DNA of 64,000 nucleotides from Amycolatopsis camponoti (lineage in GTDB: Bacteria; Actinomycetota; Actinomycetes; Mycobacteriales; Pseudonocardiaceae), in the NCBI RefSeq assembly GCF_902497555.1, contig NZ_CABVGP010000001.1, positions 3,700,501 to 3,764,500 on the forward strand, given 5' to 3'. Positions 24,055-31,627 of the stretch are shown in pieces. Both the position numbers and the translations under genes were made by a program. The notes under the pieces were generated by a model. The model had not been told where the DNA came from and made no database searches. It saw nothing but the letters and a program-made list of their open reading frames with translations. Position 1 is the stretch's first letter, and every line of letters begins with the position of its first letter.

Positions 24055-25431
24055 CTAGTCCTCCACCGGGACCGTCACGACCCAGCGTTCGGGACGGCGG
24101 CGCAGGTAGCCCCACCAGTACAGCGCCGACACCACCAGCACGCCGGCGGTGATGCCGAGGTCGAGCGCGCTCTGCTCGACCAGGACGTAGGCCAGCGCGG
24201 CGACGGCGACCACCGGGACGACCGGCCAGGCCGGCATCCGCCACACGTGCGGTTTCCGGTGTGCCGCCCGGCGGGCGCGCAGCGCGGCGATGGCCACGCA
24301 CAGGTAGAGCGCGACGACGGCGACCCCGGTGACGCCGCTGAGCGTGTCCACCGGCACGAAGCAGAGCACGGCTTCGGACAGCCCGACCACGAGCGTCGCG
24401 ACCCAGGGTGCGCCGAACCGCGCGCTCACCACGCTCATCGCGCGGTTCACCGGCGTCGGCCACGCCCGGTCGCGCGCGGAGGCGTAGAGCACGCGCGAGT
24501 TCTGGATGACCATGACGATCACCGCGTTCACGATCGCCGCCGCGATGCACAGGCTGATCGCGGTACCGACGGCCGAGTTGCTCCAGCCGGTGACGAGCGC
24601 GGTGAGGTCCACGCCGGCGAGCGCGGCCGCGTCCGGGACGGCGAGGGTGATCGCGACGACCGGGACCAGGATGACGAGTGCGCTGATCCCGAGCGTCCAG
24701 AACACGGTCCGGGCGACCGTCTTCCGCGGCTCGCGCATCTCCTCGGCGAGGTAGACGGCGGTACTGAAGCCCTGCACGACGAACAACGCGACGGCGAGCC
24801 CCGCGACGACGGCGATCAGCCCGATCCCGCTCGTGCCGAGTGACGGCTTGACCAGCACGGCCGCGCTCTGCGTGGTGTGGGTGAACCCGAGCAGTGACAC
24901 GACGAAGATCGCGACGATCTCGACGACCAGGAAGATCCCGGTGATCCAGGCGTTGGAGCGCAGGTTCAGCAGGCCCATCACGGTGGACGCGAGCATCACC
25001 AGCGCCCCGGCGACCGACGGGTCGATGTGCGCGACCGCGGCGACGTAGTCCGCGACGCCGATCGCGATGATCGGCGGCACGACGAGGATGACGATGAAGG
25101 AGAGCATGAACGTCAGCCAGCCGGCGAACCGGTTGGCCACCGTCGTCACCATCGCGTACTCGCCGCCGGCGCTCGGGACCAGCGTGCCGAGTTCGGAGTA
25201 GCAGAAGGCGATCCCGACGCAGAGCAGCACCGCGAGCGCGATGGCGAGCGCGGTGCCGGTGCCGAGGTCGGCGAACAGCGGCGGCACGAGGACGAACAGC
25301 GACGACGCCGGCGTCACGCAGCTGAGCGTCAGCAGGGTGCCGCCGCCGACGCCGATGGACCGGGTCAGCGTGCGGGGTCCGGCGGGTGCGGTGGCGGCGG
25401 CGGATTGGGGCGGGGCGGGAGTGCGGGGCAT
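24055..25431 (-). CDS. APC family amino-acid permease
   Basis: A 458-aa transporter with twelve predicted helices. The first helix begins IGVGGGTLLTLSCVTPASSL, the APC signature region. It probably imports an amino acid or an amine such as GABA or putrescine, given the Lrp gene and aminotransferase alongside. The start at 25431 (MPRTPAPPQ) has GGAGGG 7 nt upstream. It is convergent with copC, one base apart, and divergent from the Lrp gene. Confidence 0.88.
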   Translation of the reverse strand: MPRTPAPPQSAAATAPAGPRTLTRSIGVGGGTLLTLSCVTPASSLFVLVPPLFADLGTGTALAIALAVLLCVGIAFCYSELGTLVPSAGGEYAMVTTVANRFAGWLTFMLSFIVILVVPPIIAIGVADYVAAVAHIDPSVAGALVMLASTVMGLLNLRSNAWITGIFLVVEIVAIFVVSLLGFTHTTQSAAVLVKPSLGTSGIGLIAVVAGLAVALFVVQGFSTAVYLAEEMREPRKTVARTVFWTLGISALVILVPVVAITLAVPDAAALAGVDLTALVTGWSNSAVGTAISLCIAAAIVNAVIVMVIQNSRVLYASARDRAWPTPVNRAMSVVSARFGAPWVATLVVGLSEAVLCFVPVDTLSGVTGVAVVALYLCVAIAALRARRAAHRKPHVWRMPAWPVVPVVAVAALAYVLVEQSALDLGITAGVLVVSALYWWGYLRRRPERWVVTVPVED

Positions 25432-25503
25432 CGGCGTTCCCTCCGGCCGGGGCAAGGTGCGACGGATGGAACAGCACCGATTCGGTGTTGTCAACGCCGC
25501 GAA

Positions 25504-25547
25504 GACGACTGAAATCGTTGTCCACAGGGGACAGTGCCTTCGGATTT
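25504..25547. promoter_or_regulatory. candidate Lrp-type operator (permease/Lrp gap)
   Basis: GACGACTGAAATCGTTG (25504-25520) and CCTTCGGATTT (25537-25547). Close copies of both, the second inverted, recur at 26164-26180 and 26108-26118 upstream of the aminotransferase gene. Shared sequence in two gaps that flank an Lrp gene suggests its binding sites. Confidence 0.5.
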
Positions 25548-25613
25548 AGTCACTCATCGTGACCAGGGTGCAGCGTTTGCCCTGTGTCACCCGCGTCGGG
25601 GATGATCCGGGGC

Positions 25614-26096
25614 GTGAGCAGCCAGGACACCCCCAGCCGGCCCGCCCCGCCGGTGCTCGACGACCTCTCGCGGCAGATCATCGCGCAACTCCAAGAGGAC
25701 GGCAGGCGCGCCTACGCGACCATCGGCAAGGCGGTCGGCCTGTCGGAGGCCGCCGTCCGGCAGCGGGTGCAGCGGCTGTCCGACTCCGGCGTCATCCAGA
25801 TCGTCGCGGTCTCGGATCCCTTGCAGGTCGGGCTGTTCCGGCAGGCGATGATCGCGATCACCGTCGAAGGGCCGCTCGAGCCGGTCGGCGACGCACTGGC
25901 CGAAATGGACGAGATCGCGTACGTGATCCTCTGCGCCGGGCGCTACGACCTGTTGTGCGAAGCCGTCTGCGCGGACGACGAGGCACTGCTGCAGCTGATC
26001 TCGGCGCGGATCCGCGCGCTGCCGGGCGTCCGGCACGCGGAGGTGATGGTCTACCTCAAGCTGCGGAAGCAGACCTACCAGTGGGGCTCTCGCTGA
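25614..26096 (+). CDS. Lrp/AsnC family regulator
   Basis: A protein of about 160 aa with an N-terminal helix-turn-helix (LDDLSRQIIAQLQEDGRRAY, then IGKAVGLSEAAVRQRVQRL) and a C-terminal RAM effector domain (IAYVILCAGRYDLLCEAV). It probably controls the divergent permease and the downstream aminotransferase in response to an amino acid or amine. The GTG at 25614 is preferred. An ATG at 25602 is possible, and neither has a strong ribosome site. Confidence 0.9.
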   Translation: MSSQDTPSRPAPPVLDDLSRQIIAQLQEDGRRAYATIGKAVGLSEAAVRQRVQRLSDSGVIQIVAVSDPLQVGLFRQAMIAITVEGPLEPVGDALAEMDEIAYVILCAGRYDLLCEAVCADDEALLQLISARIRALPGVRHAEVMVYLKLRKQTYQWGSR

Positions 26097-26107
26097 CCGT
26101 GACGACG

Positions 26108-26180
26108 AAATCCGAAGGTTTCGCGGAAATATTGGCCACGGATTAGTTGATGATGTTCGTCTGGACGACTGAATCGCTTG
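26108..26180. promoter_or_regulatory. candidate Lrp-type operator (aminotransferase promoter)
   Basis: AAATCCGAAGG (26108-26118) and GACGACTGAATCGCTTG (26164-26180) match the motifs at 25537-25547 (inverted) and 25504-25520. The 117-bp gap carries no gene. Confidence 0.5.
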
Positions 26181-26213
26181 CGTCCTGTGGTCGCCGCGTG
26201 CGATAACCGAGGC

Positions 26214-27605
26214 ATGACCACTACCGCCGACCGCGCCTCCGTCGATGCCGCCGGCCTCGCCCAGGCAGCTCGCAGCAACCTCTGGATGCACTTCACGCGC
26301 CACTCCGCCTACGACGAGACCGACGTCCCGGTGATCGTGCGGGGCGAAGGCGCCTACATCTGGGACGCCCGCGGGAAGCGCTACCTGGACGGGCTCGCCG
26401 GGCTGTTCGCGGTCCAGGTCGGCCACGGCCGCGAGGAGCTCGCCGAAGCCGCCGCGCGGCAGACGAAGCAGCTCGCGTACTTCCCGCTGTGGGGCCACGC
26501 CCACCCGACGGCGATCGAGCTGGCCTCCCGCCTGGCCGACGCGGCCCCCGGCGACCTGAACCGCGTGTTCTTCACAGTGAGCGGCGGCGAGTCGGTCGAG
26601 ACGGCGTGGAAGCTGGCGAAGCAGTACTTCAAGCTCGTCGGGAAACCCACCAAGCACAAGGTGATCAGCCGTTCGCTGGCCTACCACGGGACGTCGCAGG
26701 GCGCGTTGTCGATCACCGGCATCCCCGGCGCGAAGGCCGACTTCGAACCGCTGGTGCCGAGCACCCTGCGCGTGCCGAACACGAACTTCTACCGCGCGCC
26801 CGAGCACGCCGACGACTACGAGGCCTACGGGCGCTGGGCCGCCGATCAGATCGAGCAGGCGATCGAGTTCGAGGGCGCCGACACGGTCGCCGCGGTGTTC
26901 CTCGAGCCGGTGCAGAACACCGGCGGCTGCTTCGTGCCGCCGCCGGGCTACTTCGCGCGGGTGCGGGAAATCTGCGACAAGCACGATGTGCTGCTGGTGT
27001 CCGACGAGGTGATCTGCGCGTTCGGCCGGGTCGGGTACGACTTCGCCGCCAAGCGCTACGGCTACCAGCCGGACATCATCACGACGGCGAAGGGCCTGAC
27101 GTCGGGGTACGCGCCGCTGGGGGCGGTGCTGGCTTCGGAGCGGTTGATGGAGCCGTTCACCCGGGGTGCGACGACGTTCATGCACGGCTCGACCTACGGC
27201 GGGCACCCGGTGTCGTGCGCGGTCGCGCTGGCGAACCTCGACCTGATTTCCCGCGAGGGCCTCTACGACCACGTGCTCGCGCGGGAAGACGCGTTCCGGT
27301 CCACTTTGGACAAGCTGACCGACCTGCCGATCGTCGGGGACGTCCGGGGGGCCGGGTTCTTCTACGGCATCGAGCTGGTGAAGGACAAGGCGACGAAGGA
27401 GACGTTCAGCGGTCCGGAGTCCGAGCGGGTGCTGCGCGGGTTCCTGTCGGACGCGTTGTTCGAGGCCGGGTTGTACTGCCGCGCCGACGACCGGGCCGAG
27501 CCGGTGGTGCAGCTCTCGCCGCCGCTGATCTGCGACCAGCGGGAATTCGACGAGATGGAGCAGATCCTGCGTGACACGCTCACCCGGGCGTGGAAACTGC
27601 TGTAG
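26214..27605 (+). CDS. class III aminotransferase (aspartate aminotransferase family)
   Basis: A 463-aa PLP enzyme. The cofactor lysine lies in IITTAKGLTSGYAPLG, the PLP-ring Asp in LLVSDEVICAFGRVG, and LYTGH-like substrate residues in SGGESVETAWKLAKQY. The family uses omega-amino acids or diamines (GABA, beta-alanine, putrescine) and pyruvate or 2-oxoglutarate. With the APC permease and Lrp regulator it likely forms an amine-uptake and catabolism set. The start at 26214 (MTTTADRAS) is the conserved-looking one; an earlier in-frame codon exists at 26178. Confidence 0.9.
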   Translation: MTTTADRASVDAAGLAQAARSNLWMHFTRHSAYDETDVPVIVRGEGAYIWDARGKRYLDGLAGLFAVQVGHGREELAEAAARQTKQLAYFPLWGHAHPTAIELASRLADAAPGDLNRVFFTVSGGESVETAWKLAKQYFKLVGKPTKHKVISRSLAYHGTSQGALSITGIPGAKADFEPLVPSTLRVPNTNFYRAPEHADDYEAYGRWAADQIEQAIEFEGADTVAAVFLEPVQNTGGCFVPPPGYFARVREICDKHDVLLVSDEVICAFGRVGYDFAAKRYGYQPDIITTAKGLTSGYAPLGAVLASERLMEPFTRGATTFMHGSTYGGHPVSCAVALANLDLISREGLYDHVLAREDAFRSTLDKLTDLPIVGDVRGAGFFYGIELVKDKATKETFSGPESERVLRGFLSDALFEAGLYCRADDRAEPVVQLSPPLICDQREFDEMEQILRDTLTRAWKLL

Positions 27606-27867
27606 GGCGTGCCTCCGGCCCCCGATTTCCACGGTAGCGGAGGGCACCGACAGTTTGGCGTGCCTCCGTCGACGTGTATGACCCATTCGAGACTTTGCGG
27701 GCGGTTCGCCGGATAGGGCGTTGGCCCGAAAGGGCGGGGAATCGCGCGTTCCCCGCTCTCGCGCGGGTTTCTGGGTACCGTGGAGCGCAGGGGGACCGGG
27801 GGGAGCGGCCGGTGACCGGACCGCCCGCGTCCGCGCCGACCGGTCGCGCAGCCGGGAGGAGAACCCG
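27606..27867. other. intergenic region with repeats upstream of the P450 gene
   Basis: GGCGTGCCTCCG occurs at 27606-27617 and again at 27657-27668. The first copy can pair imperfectly with CGGAGGGCA near 27638, giving a possible terminator after the aminotransferase gene. GCGGGGAA (27734-27741) and TTCCCCGC (27749-27756) form a perfect 8-bp inverted repeat about 110 bp before the P450 start, a candidate operator. No gene is visible. Confidence 0.45.
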
Positions 27868-29076
27868 ATGACCGCGTCCACGGACACGCCGCGCCTGCCG
27901 TTCGAACGGCCGAACGTCCTGGAGATCGCCCCGCTCTTCGAGGTGCTGCGCCGCCAGGGCCCGGTCGTGCCGGTGACCACGCCGGCCGGCGACCCGGCGT
28001 GGCTGGTCACCGGGTTCGAAGAGGTCCGCGCGGTGTTCACCGACCCGCGCTTCGGCCGGTCGCACCCGGCGCCGGAAACCGCGTCGGCGCTGTCGGAGGC
28101 GGCGATCCTCGGCCGGCCGCAGGGCGACCACGAAACCGAGCACGTGGCGCACGCGCGGATGCGGAAGATGCTCGTGCCCGCGTTCTCCGCCAACCGGATC
28201 CGGCGGCTCGCCGGTCGCGTCCAGGAACTGGCCGACGGCTGCTTCGCCGCCATGGAGCGGGCCCGGCACGCGGACGAGCCGGTCGACCTGCACGAGCACC
28301 TGTCGTTCCCGCTGCCGGTGCTGGTGATCTGCGAGCTGCTCGGCGTGCCGTACGAAGACCGCGACACGTTCCGCGTGCTGTCCGAGCGGATGGGCCGGAT
28401 GGACATCGGTTCCGGCGCCGACGCGGCGCTCGAGGAGTTCGCCGCCTACATGGGGCGGCTGGCGGCGGCCAAGCGGCGCTCACCCGGCCAGGACGTCGTC
28501 TCGGACATGGTCCGGGCCCAGGCCGAAGACCCGGCGTTCACCGACGACGACCTCGCGCGCCTCGGCGCCGGCCTGCTGTTCGCCGGCCACGAGACGACGT
28601 CGAACCGGATCGACCTCGGCGTCCTGTACCTGCTCACCGACCTCGCGCGGCGCGACGCGCTGGCCGCCGACCCCGAGAACCGGGTGCACGGCGTCGTCGA
28701 GGAGATCCTGCGGCTGTCCGCGCCGGGCGGGCTGGGGGTGCTGCGGTACGCGCACGACGACGTCGAGCTCGGCGGCGTGACGGTCGCCCGGGGGGACGCG
28801 GTCGTCCTCTCGCTGGCGGCCGCGAACCGGGATTCGTCGGTGTTCCCCGCCGCCGCGGAATTCGACCCCGGGCGCAAGCCCAACTCGCACGTGTCGTTTG
28901 CTTACGGTGGCTGGTTCTGCATCGGCGCGAGTCTCGCCCGCACGGAACTGCGCGTCGTGTTCGGCTCGCTGTTCCGCCGGTTCCCCGGACTGCGGCTCGC
29001 GGTGCCGGTCGGGCAACTGGAGGTCCGGTCGAACCGGGTGACCGGGGGAGTGGACCGCGTGCCGGTCCTCTGGTAG
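27868..29076 (+). CDS. cytochrome P450
   Basis: A 402-aa bacterial class I P450. The I-helix motif is [13 protein letters not shown], the K-helix is EEILRLS (ExxR), and the heme loop is [10 protein letters not shown] with Cys351 as thiolate ligand. The Trp-Phe before the Cys is unusual, since most family members have His or Pro-His there. The start has GGGAGGAG upstream. It is followed 28 bp later by a small unknown gene and an orphan response regulator. Ferredoxin and reductase genes are absent nearby, so electrons must come from elsewhere. Confidence 0.92.
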   Translation: MTASTDTPRLPFERPNVLEIAPLFEVLRRQGPVVPVTTPAGDPAWLVTGFEEVRAVFTDPRFGRSHPAPETASALSEAAILGRPQGDHETEHVAHARMRKMLVPAFSANRIRRLAGRVQELADGCFAAMERARHADEPVDLHEHLSFPLPVLVICELLGVPYEDRDTFRVLSERMGRMDIGSGADAALEEFAAYMGRLAAAKRRSPGQDVVSDMVRAQAEDPAFTDDDLARLGAGLLFAGHETTSNRIDLGVLYLLTDLARRDALAADPENRVHGVVEEILRLSAPGGLGVLRYAHDDVELGGVTVARGDAVVLSLAAANRDSSVFPAAAEFDPGRKPNSHVSFAYGGWFCIGASLARTELRVVFGSLFRRFPGLRLAVPVGQLEVRSNRVTGGVDRVPVLW

Positions 29077-29104
29077 ACCTGCGGCGGCCACGACAGGAGG
29101 AAAC

Positions 29105-29494
29105 GTGACCCTGTGGGACAAACTGGGGATGGACGACAAGCTCATCAAGGTGCTGAAGGAGATCCCTCCGGGCCCGGACGCGTCGGAGTTCGGCCCGGCC
29201 TACGTCACGATCCACCAGCTGGCCGTCGAGCTGGACCAGCGGTTCCCCGAGGTGCGCAAGCAGCTGGACGTGCCCCTCGGCGGCGGCGCGAGCCGGCACG
29301 CGGGCCTGGTGGAACTGCTGGGCAAGGAACTGGTCGAGAAGATCAAGCGCTACGGCGACGTGTACCCGATCGAAGCGGCGCAGCTGTCTTCGGTGCGGTT
29401 CCGCGAGCTGCGGCTGCGCGGCCCGGGCGGGCGTGACCTGGTGGGTGCGTCGCGGACCGACCTGCCGCTGATCCGCCTGCGACCCAAGGACTGA
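29105..29494 (+). CDS. small protein of unknown function
   Basis: A 129-aa, mostly helical cytoplasmic protein starting with GTG behind AGGAGG. It reads VTLWDKLGMDDKLIKVLKEI and has a GGGASRHAGLVELLGKEL helix. I do not recognise the family. Position between a P450 and a LuxR-type regulator, with 2 bp to the latter, suggests all three are co-transcribed. Confidence 0.7.
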   Translation: MTLWDKLGMDDKLIKVLKEIPPGPDASEFGPAYVTIHQLAVELDQRFPEVRKQLDVPLGGGASRHAGLVELLGKELVEKIKRYGDVYPIEAAQLSSVRFRELRLRGPGGRDLVGASRTDLPLIRLRPKD

Positions 29495-29496
29495 CG

Positions 29497-30138
29497 GTGC
29501 TGCCCCCGCCCCCGGTCCGCGTTCTGGTGGCCGAACGCGACCCGGCGGTGCGGGCCCGCCTGGGCTCCCTGCTGGCCGAGACCGACGGCATCGAGGTGAT
29601 CGGCTCGGCCCCGGACGCGACGGCGGCCCGCACGACGCTGCGCAGCCGCCTGCCGGACGTGGTGCTGCTGGACCTGCGGCTGGGGCCGCTCGGGCCGGTG
29701 TTCCGCCGCCCGGCGGTGCTGGCGCTGGTGACGTTCGACTCCGACGCGGGGATCCTCCGTGCGCTACGCGACGGCGCTTCGGGGTACGTGCTGCGCTCGG
29801 CCCGGCGCAACGAGCTGATCAAGGTGGTCCGGCTGGCGGCCGACGGGCACGTGGTGCTGTCCCCGGACGCTTCCCGCCGCCTGGTATCGGCGGCGACGCG
29901 GCTGTCGGGCCCGAGGGACGAGCGGCTGGCCGGAGTGGACCGGTTGTCGGTGCGCGAGCGTGAGGTGCTGGTCGGGGTGGGTTCCGCACTGACGAACGCC
30001 GAGATCGCCGCGCGGCTCGGGCTGGGTGAGCCGGAGGTGCGGAGTTTGGTGGCCCAGGTGGTGCGGAAGCTGGGGTGTGCGCATCGGACCGAGGCGGGGT
30101 TGCTGGCGTATGAGCGGGGGTTGTGCCGGCCTGGCTGA
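29497..30138 (+). CDS. LuxR/NarL-type response regulator, orphan
   Basis: A 213-aa protein with a receiver domain at residues 6-120 (VRVLVAERDPAVRARLGSL, phospho-acceptor Asp in PDVVLLDLRLG, Lys-like switch region SGYVLRSARRNEL) and a LuxR helix-turn-helix at 145-205 (LSVREREVLVGVGSALTNAE). The receiver has lost part of the usual acidic pair and the conserved Lys near residue 105 looks replaced, so phosphorylation may not be its input. No histidine kinase is adjacent. Confidence 0.88.
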   Translation: MLPPPPVRVLVAERDPAVRARLGSLLAETDGIEVIGSAPDATAARTTLRSRLPDVVLLDLRLGPLGPVFRRPAVLALVTFDSDAGILRALRDGASGYVLRSARRNELIKVVRLAADGHVVLSPDASRRLVSAATRLSGPRDERLAGVDRLSVREREVLVGVGSALTNAEIAARLGLGEPEVRSLVAQVVRKLGCAHRTEAGLLAYERGLCRPG

Positions 30139-30472
30139 GTGAGGCTGGTGGTGCGGAGTTGGTGGCGCCGGGCGGAGGCGGGGTTGGCGGCTGAGCCGGG
30201 TCGGCTGAGGGCGGCCGGAGGTGGCTCCAGCGGGGTCCGTGAGCGGTCGGATGTGGGACGGCCTTTGGCGGGGTACTGGTCGACCGGGGCGGCTGACCAG
30301 CGGACCGGCAGTCGCCCGGCGGAGTCTGTGAGTGGCCGGGCGCGGGCGGCCGCCGGGGCGGATGCCGACCCGGCCGGGCAGGTGACCAGCGAGCTGACAG
30401 CCGCCCGAGGGCCGCCTCGCCGAGTAAGCCCGGCGAAGCGGCCCAGGGGCGATCACCTCGGTGGTGCGAGCG
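30139..30472. other. intergenic region with no gene seen
   Basis: A 334-bp gap between two convergent genes, strongly G-rich on the + strand. Short degenerate direct repeats (GCTGACCAGCG and related) are present. An open frame crosses it but its codon use is not that of a gene. No clear terminator stem is evident. Confidence 0.5.
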
Positions 30473-31615
30473 TCAGAAGCCGGTCAGGCCGTTGGGTACC
30501 CCCAGCCCCGTCGGGGCGTCGTAGCCCTGGCCTGCGACGCACAGGTAGTCATTGCCGCACTTCCTGCCCGCGCCCGAGGGGTCGTTGTTGCCCGTCGTGA
30601 TGTCCACGAACGACGCCGCCTTCGCGTACAGGCTCGACGGCTGTGTCGCGCCCGCCTGGCCTGAGCGGCCGATCAACCCCGCGATGTACGGCGCCGATGC
30701 GCTGGTGCCGTTCACCGGGAGCCAGCCGCCCGCGTCCGTGTAGTGGATCGCGATGTCCTCCGCCGCCGACGCTATGTCCGCGACTGTGCGCTTGCCGCAG
30801 TGGGTGTCCTTCTGCCACGACGGCTTCGCGATGTACGCCGAGCAGCCGCTGCCGCCGTACTGCCACGCCGACTCCGCCCACCCTCGGGCCGACGACGGGT
30901 CGCGGGCCAGCGTCGTCCCACCGACCGAGACCGTGGTCGCCAGGACCGCGGGGTAGCTCGCCGCCGTGAAGCCGGCGTCTCCCGAGGACGCCACTACTGT
31001 CACGCCCGGGTGCCGGTAGTGGCTCGCGAACGCCAGCGGTGCGCCGCCTTCCCGTGCGCCGTAACTGTTCGAGACCACCGAAGCGCCCAGCCGGACCGCG
31101 GTGTCCTCCGTCTCCGCCAGGTCGGCGAAGCCCGGTGTGTTGCCTTCGACGACCACCAGCCGGCACGACGGGCACGCCGCCGACACCATCGAGACGTCCA
31201 AAGTGGACTCCAGCGCCCAGCCGAAGTCCGCTTCGGGCAGCGGTGCGGCAAGGCCCTGCTGGTTGACCTTGCGGAAGCAGCCGTTCACCGTCGTGCACGG
31301 CGGGAGGCCGTACTGCGCCCGGTACACCGCCAGGTCCGCCTCCAGGTTCGGGGCGTCGTAGGCGATCGAGATGCCGACGACCGTCTCCGGGCCCGGCGAA
31401 GCGGGCAGCCGGTAGGCCGACGCCAGGTCGTCCGCACCCCAGCCGATCGGACCGTCGGCCAACGCGGGCGCGGAGGTGTACGTGGTGAGGCAGCGCAGCA
31501 GGCCCGGTCCCGGGTCGGGGCACGCCGCGCGAGGTGCCGTGGCGGCCGTCGCGGCCGGCGCGAACCCGGCCACCGCCACCAGCGCGGCCAGCAGGCCGAT
31601 CCATCTTCTGTTCAC
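30473..31615 (-). CDS. secreted sedolisin-type serine-carboxyl protease (S53)
   Basis: A 380-aa exported protease. Signal peptide up to about residue 25 (AATAATA). The S53 triad is visible: Glu136 and Asp140 in FGWALESTLDV, the oxyanion Asp213 in SSGDAG, and Ser305 in NGTSASAPYIAG. Most family members have a long N-terminal prodomain, which is missing here. The chain starts almost at the catalytic domain. It is 12 bp downstream of a large secreted protein related to the non-catalytic parts of S8 proteases and is probably co-transcribed with it. Confidence 0.88.
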   Translation of the reverse strand: MNRRWIGLLAALVAVAGFAPAATAATAPRAACPDPGPGLLRCLTTYTSAPALADGPIGWGADDLASAYRLPASPGPETVVGISIAYDAPNLEADLAVYRAQYGLPPCTTVNGCFRKVNQQGLAAPLPEADFGWALESTLDVSMVSAACPSCRLVVVEGNTPGFADLAETEDTAVRLGASVVSNSYGAREGGAPLAFASHYRHPGVTVVASSGDAGFTAASYPAVLATTVSVGGTTLARDPSSARGWAESAWQYGGSGCSAYIAKPSWQKDTHCGKRTVADIASAAEDIAIHYTDAGGWLPVNGTSASAPYIAGLIGRSGQAGATQPSSLYAKAASFVDITTGNNDPSGAGRKCGNDYLCVAGQGYDAPTGLGVPNGLTGF

Positions 31616-31627
31616 AGTGGACTCTCC

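Noticed and set aside
25587..28406. Leftward open frame of about 940 codons
   Set aside because: Antisense to the Lrp, aminotransferase and P450 genes, all with clear motifs. Long antisense frames are expected at this GC content.
30139..30600. Possible gene after the response regulator
   Set aside because: Begins directly at the stop, no ribosome site, irregular third-position GC, and overlaps the end of the protease gene.
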